A stretch of DNA of 43,011 bases from Gnetum montanum (taxonomy: Eukaryota; Streptophyta; Gnetopsida; Gnetales; Gnetaceae). The notes under the pieces are model-generated. The model did not search any database. It was not told where the DNA came from and saw only the letters and a program-made list of their open reading frames with translations. The stretch spans positions 127,407 through 170,417 of the forward strand of contig MNCI01027020.1 in NCBI GenBank assembly GCA_015680685.1, given 5' to 3'. Made by a program: the position numbers and the translations under genes. Of this stretch, positions 42,386 to 43,011 are shown one piece after another. Every line of letters starts with the position of its first letter. Positions within the stretch are counted from its first letter, which is position 1.

Positions 42386-43011
42386 AGTTAATGTGAGTAT
42401 GTGTGTGTGCTGTTGTAGCGTGTGGTTGTGTAAAATGTAACAATTGTGTTCTGTGTGAACTACAAATGACTTACTTTAAAGAGATTTAGCCAACTTTGCC
42501 AAGTACTGTGAGTTCTTGAAAATTTCCTATTTTGTTCAACTGCCTAGTCTACGCGGTCCTTATAATACCTACCTGTAACAAATAAAATTTTGCAAAAATA
42601 TTTGAGCACAACTCCACAATCTACTCCTAATTTTCCCTAGAGAAAGAGATAGTTCCACAAGGAAACTAGAAATAGAGCAAGATTCGATGGAAATAAGCAG
42701 AAAAGAGAAGAAAGCATATTTGCGTAGACCTCAAATATTTAAACAAGATAAAATGACACGAGTAAACACTTTGCAATAAAGCTATCCCAAATTCAATATC
42801 TACGAATTATTCAAACTTCCAAGGCTCAAACAAGCAATATCTTCAAGACAATCCTATTATCCTACCAAAAATTGCTGTGTAAACTACCACGTACGAGACT
42901 CTAGTTTGACTAGATAATAGATGCCAATGATTGCATTCAAACAGAACCTTTAAAAGACTTGACAATTTCTGATTGAAATACCACGGGAATTCACTTTAAA
43001 GATAAAAAGAA
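42386..43011. other. No recognisable feature
   Basis: AT-rich; a GT-rich stretch at 42391-42425 (TGAGTATGTGTGTGTGCTG) is the only simple repeat. No RT or integrase motif, LTR end or coding frame is seen on either strand. Confidence 0.5.

Noticed and set aside
42201-42440. 79-codon open frame on the + strand
   Set aside because: It is opposite the antisense coding segment, whose frame has better composition and continues into other segments.

Overview
This window reads as intergenic DNA of a land plant with a large, repeat-rich nuclear genome. Everything recognisable is a retroelement: two lineages of Ty3/gypsy LTR retrotransposons, an L1-type LINE with a plant-style zf-RVT tail, and a tRNA-derived SINE. 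I found no host gene, rRNA or genuine tRNA. A gymnosperm or other giant-genome plant would fit the age and AT-richness of the elements, but the sequence does not settle the species.

Layout. 1-3190: 3' end of a Tat-like Ty3/gypsy element (family II) on the + strand, with the integrase C-terminus, a repeat-bearing 3' noncoding region, a polypurine tract (PPT) and an LTR. 3191-13150: a chain of four Athila-like LTRs (family I) alternating with 3'-terminal internal DNA. That internal DNA carries a conserved extra ORF (here called ORF-X) but no gag or pol. 13151-20085: AT-rich DNA holding a ~404-bp-period duplication, a SINE in only one of the two copies, and a 5'-truncated LINE at 16532-19202 with 14-bp target-site duplications. 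20086-31224: one long Athila-like element (LTR, tRNA-Asp-type PBS, gag, protease, RT, RNase H, integrase, ORF-X, PPT, truncated LTR), heavily decayed. 31225-35171: a minus-strand family II element whose 1667-bp LTR sits inside the Athila 3' LTR; it has protease but no RT or integrase. 35172 to about 42.4 kb: a plus-strand family II element with LTR, Tat-type gag with a CHHC knuckle, protease and a 27-bp coding-type repeat. It is followed by a convergent antisense ORF with plausible introns. The last ~600 bp hold nothing I recognise.

The strongest unusual signals are these. Family II LTRs carry palindromic repeats upstream of the TATA box, and the repeated word differs in each of three copies. 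ORF-X of about 2.8 kb is conserved in four Athila-like copies. An antisense, apparently intron-bearing reading frame lies tail-to-tail with gag-protease. The LINE ends in a hairpin-forming GC tract rather than poly(A). Three single-N positions are each flanked by a duplicated stretch and look like assembly joins, not biology.

Relative order from nesting and decay: the Athila chain and the long Athila-like element are oldest, family II inserted later into the Athila LTR, and the LINE is the least decayed. Nearly all coding regions carry stops and frameshifts, so none of these elements should be autonomous today.
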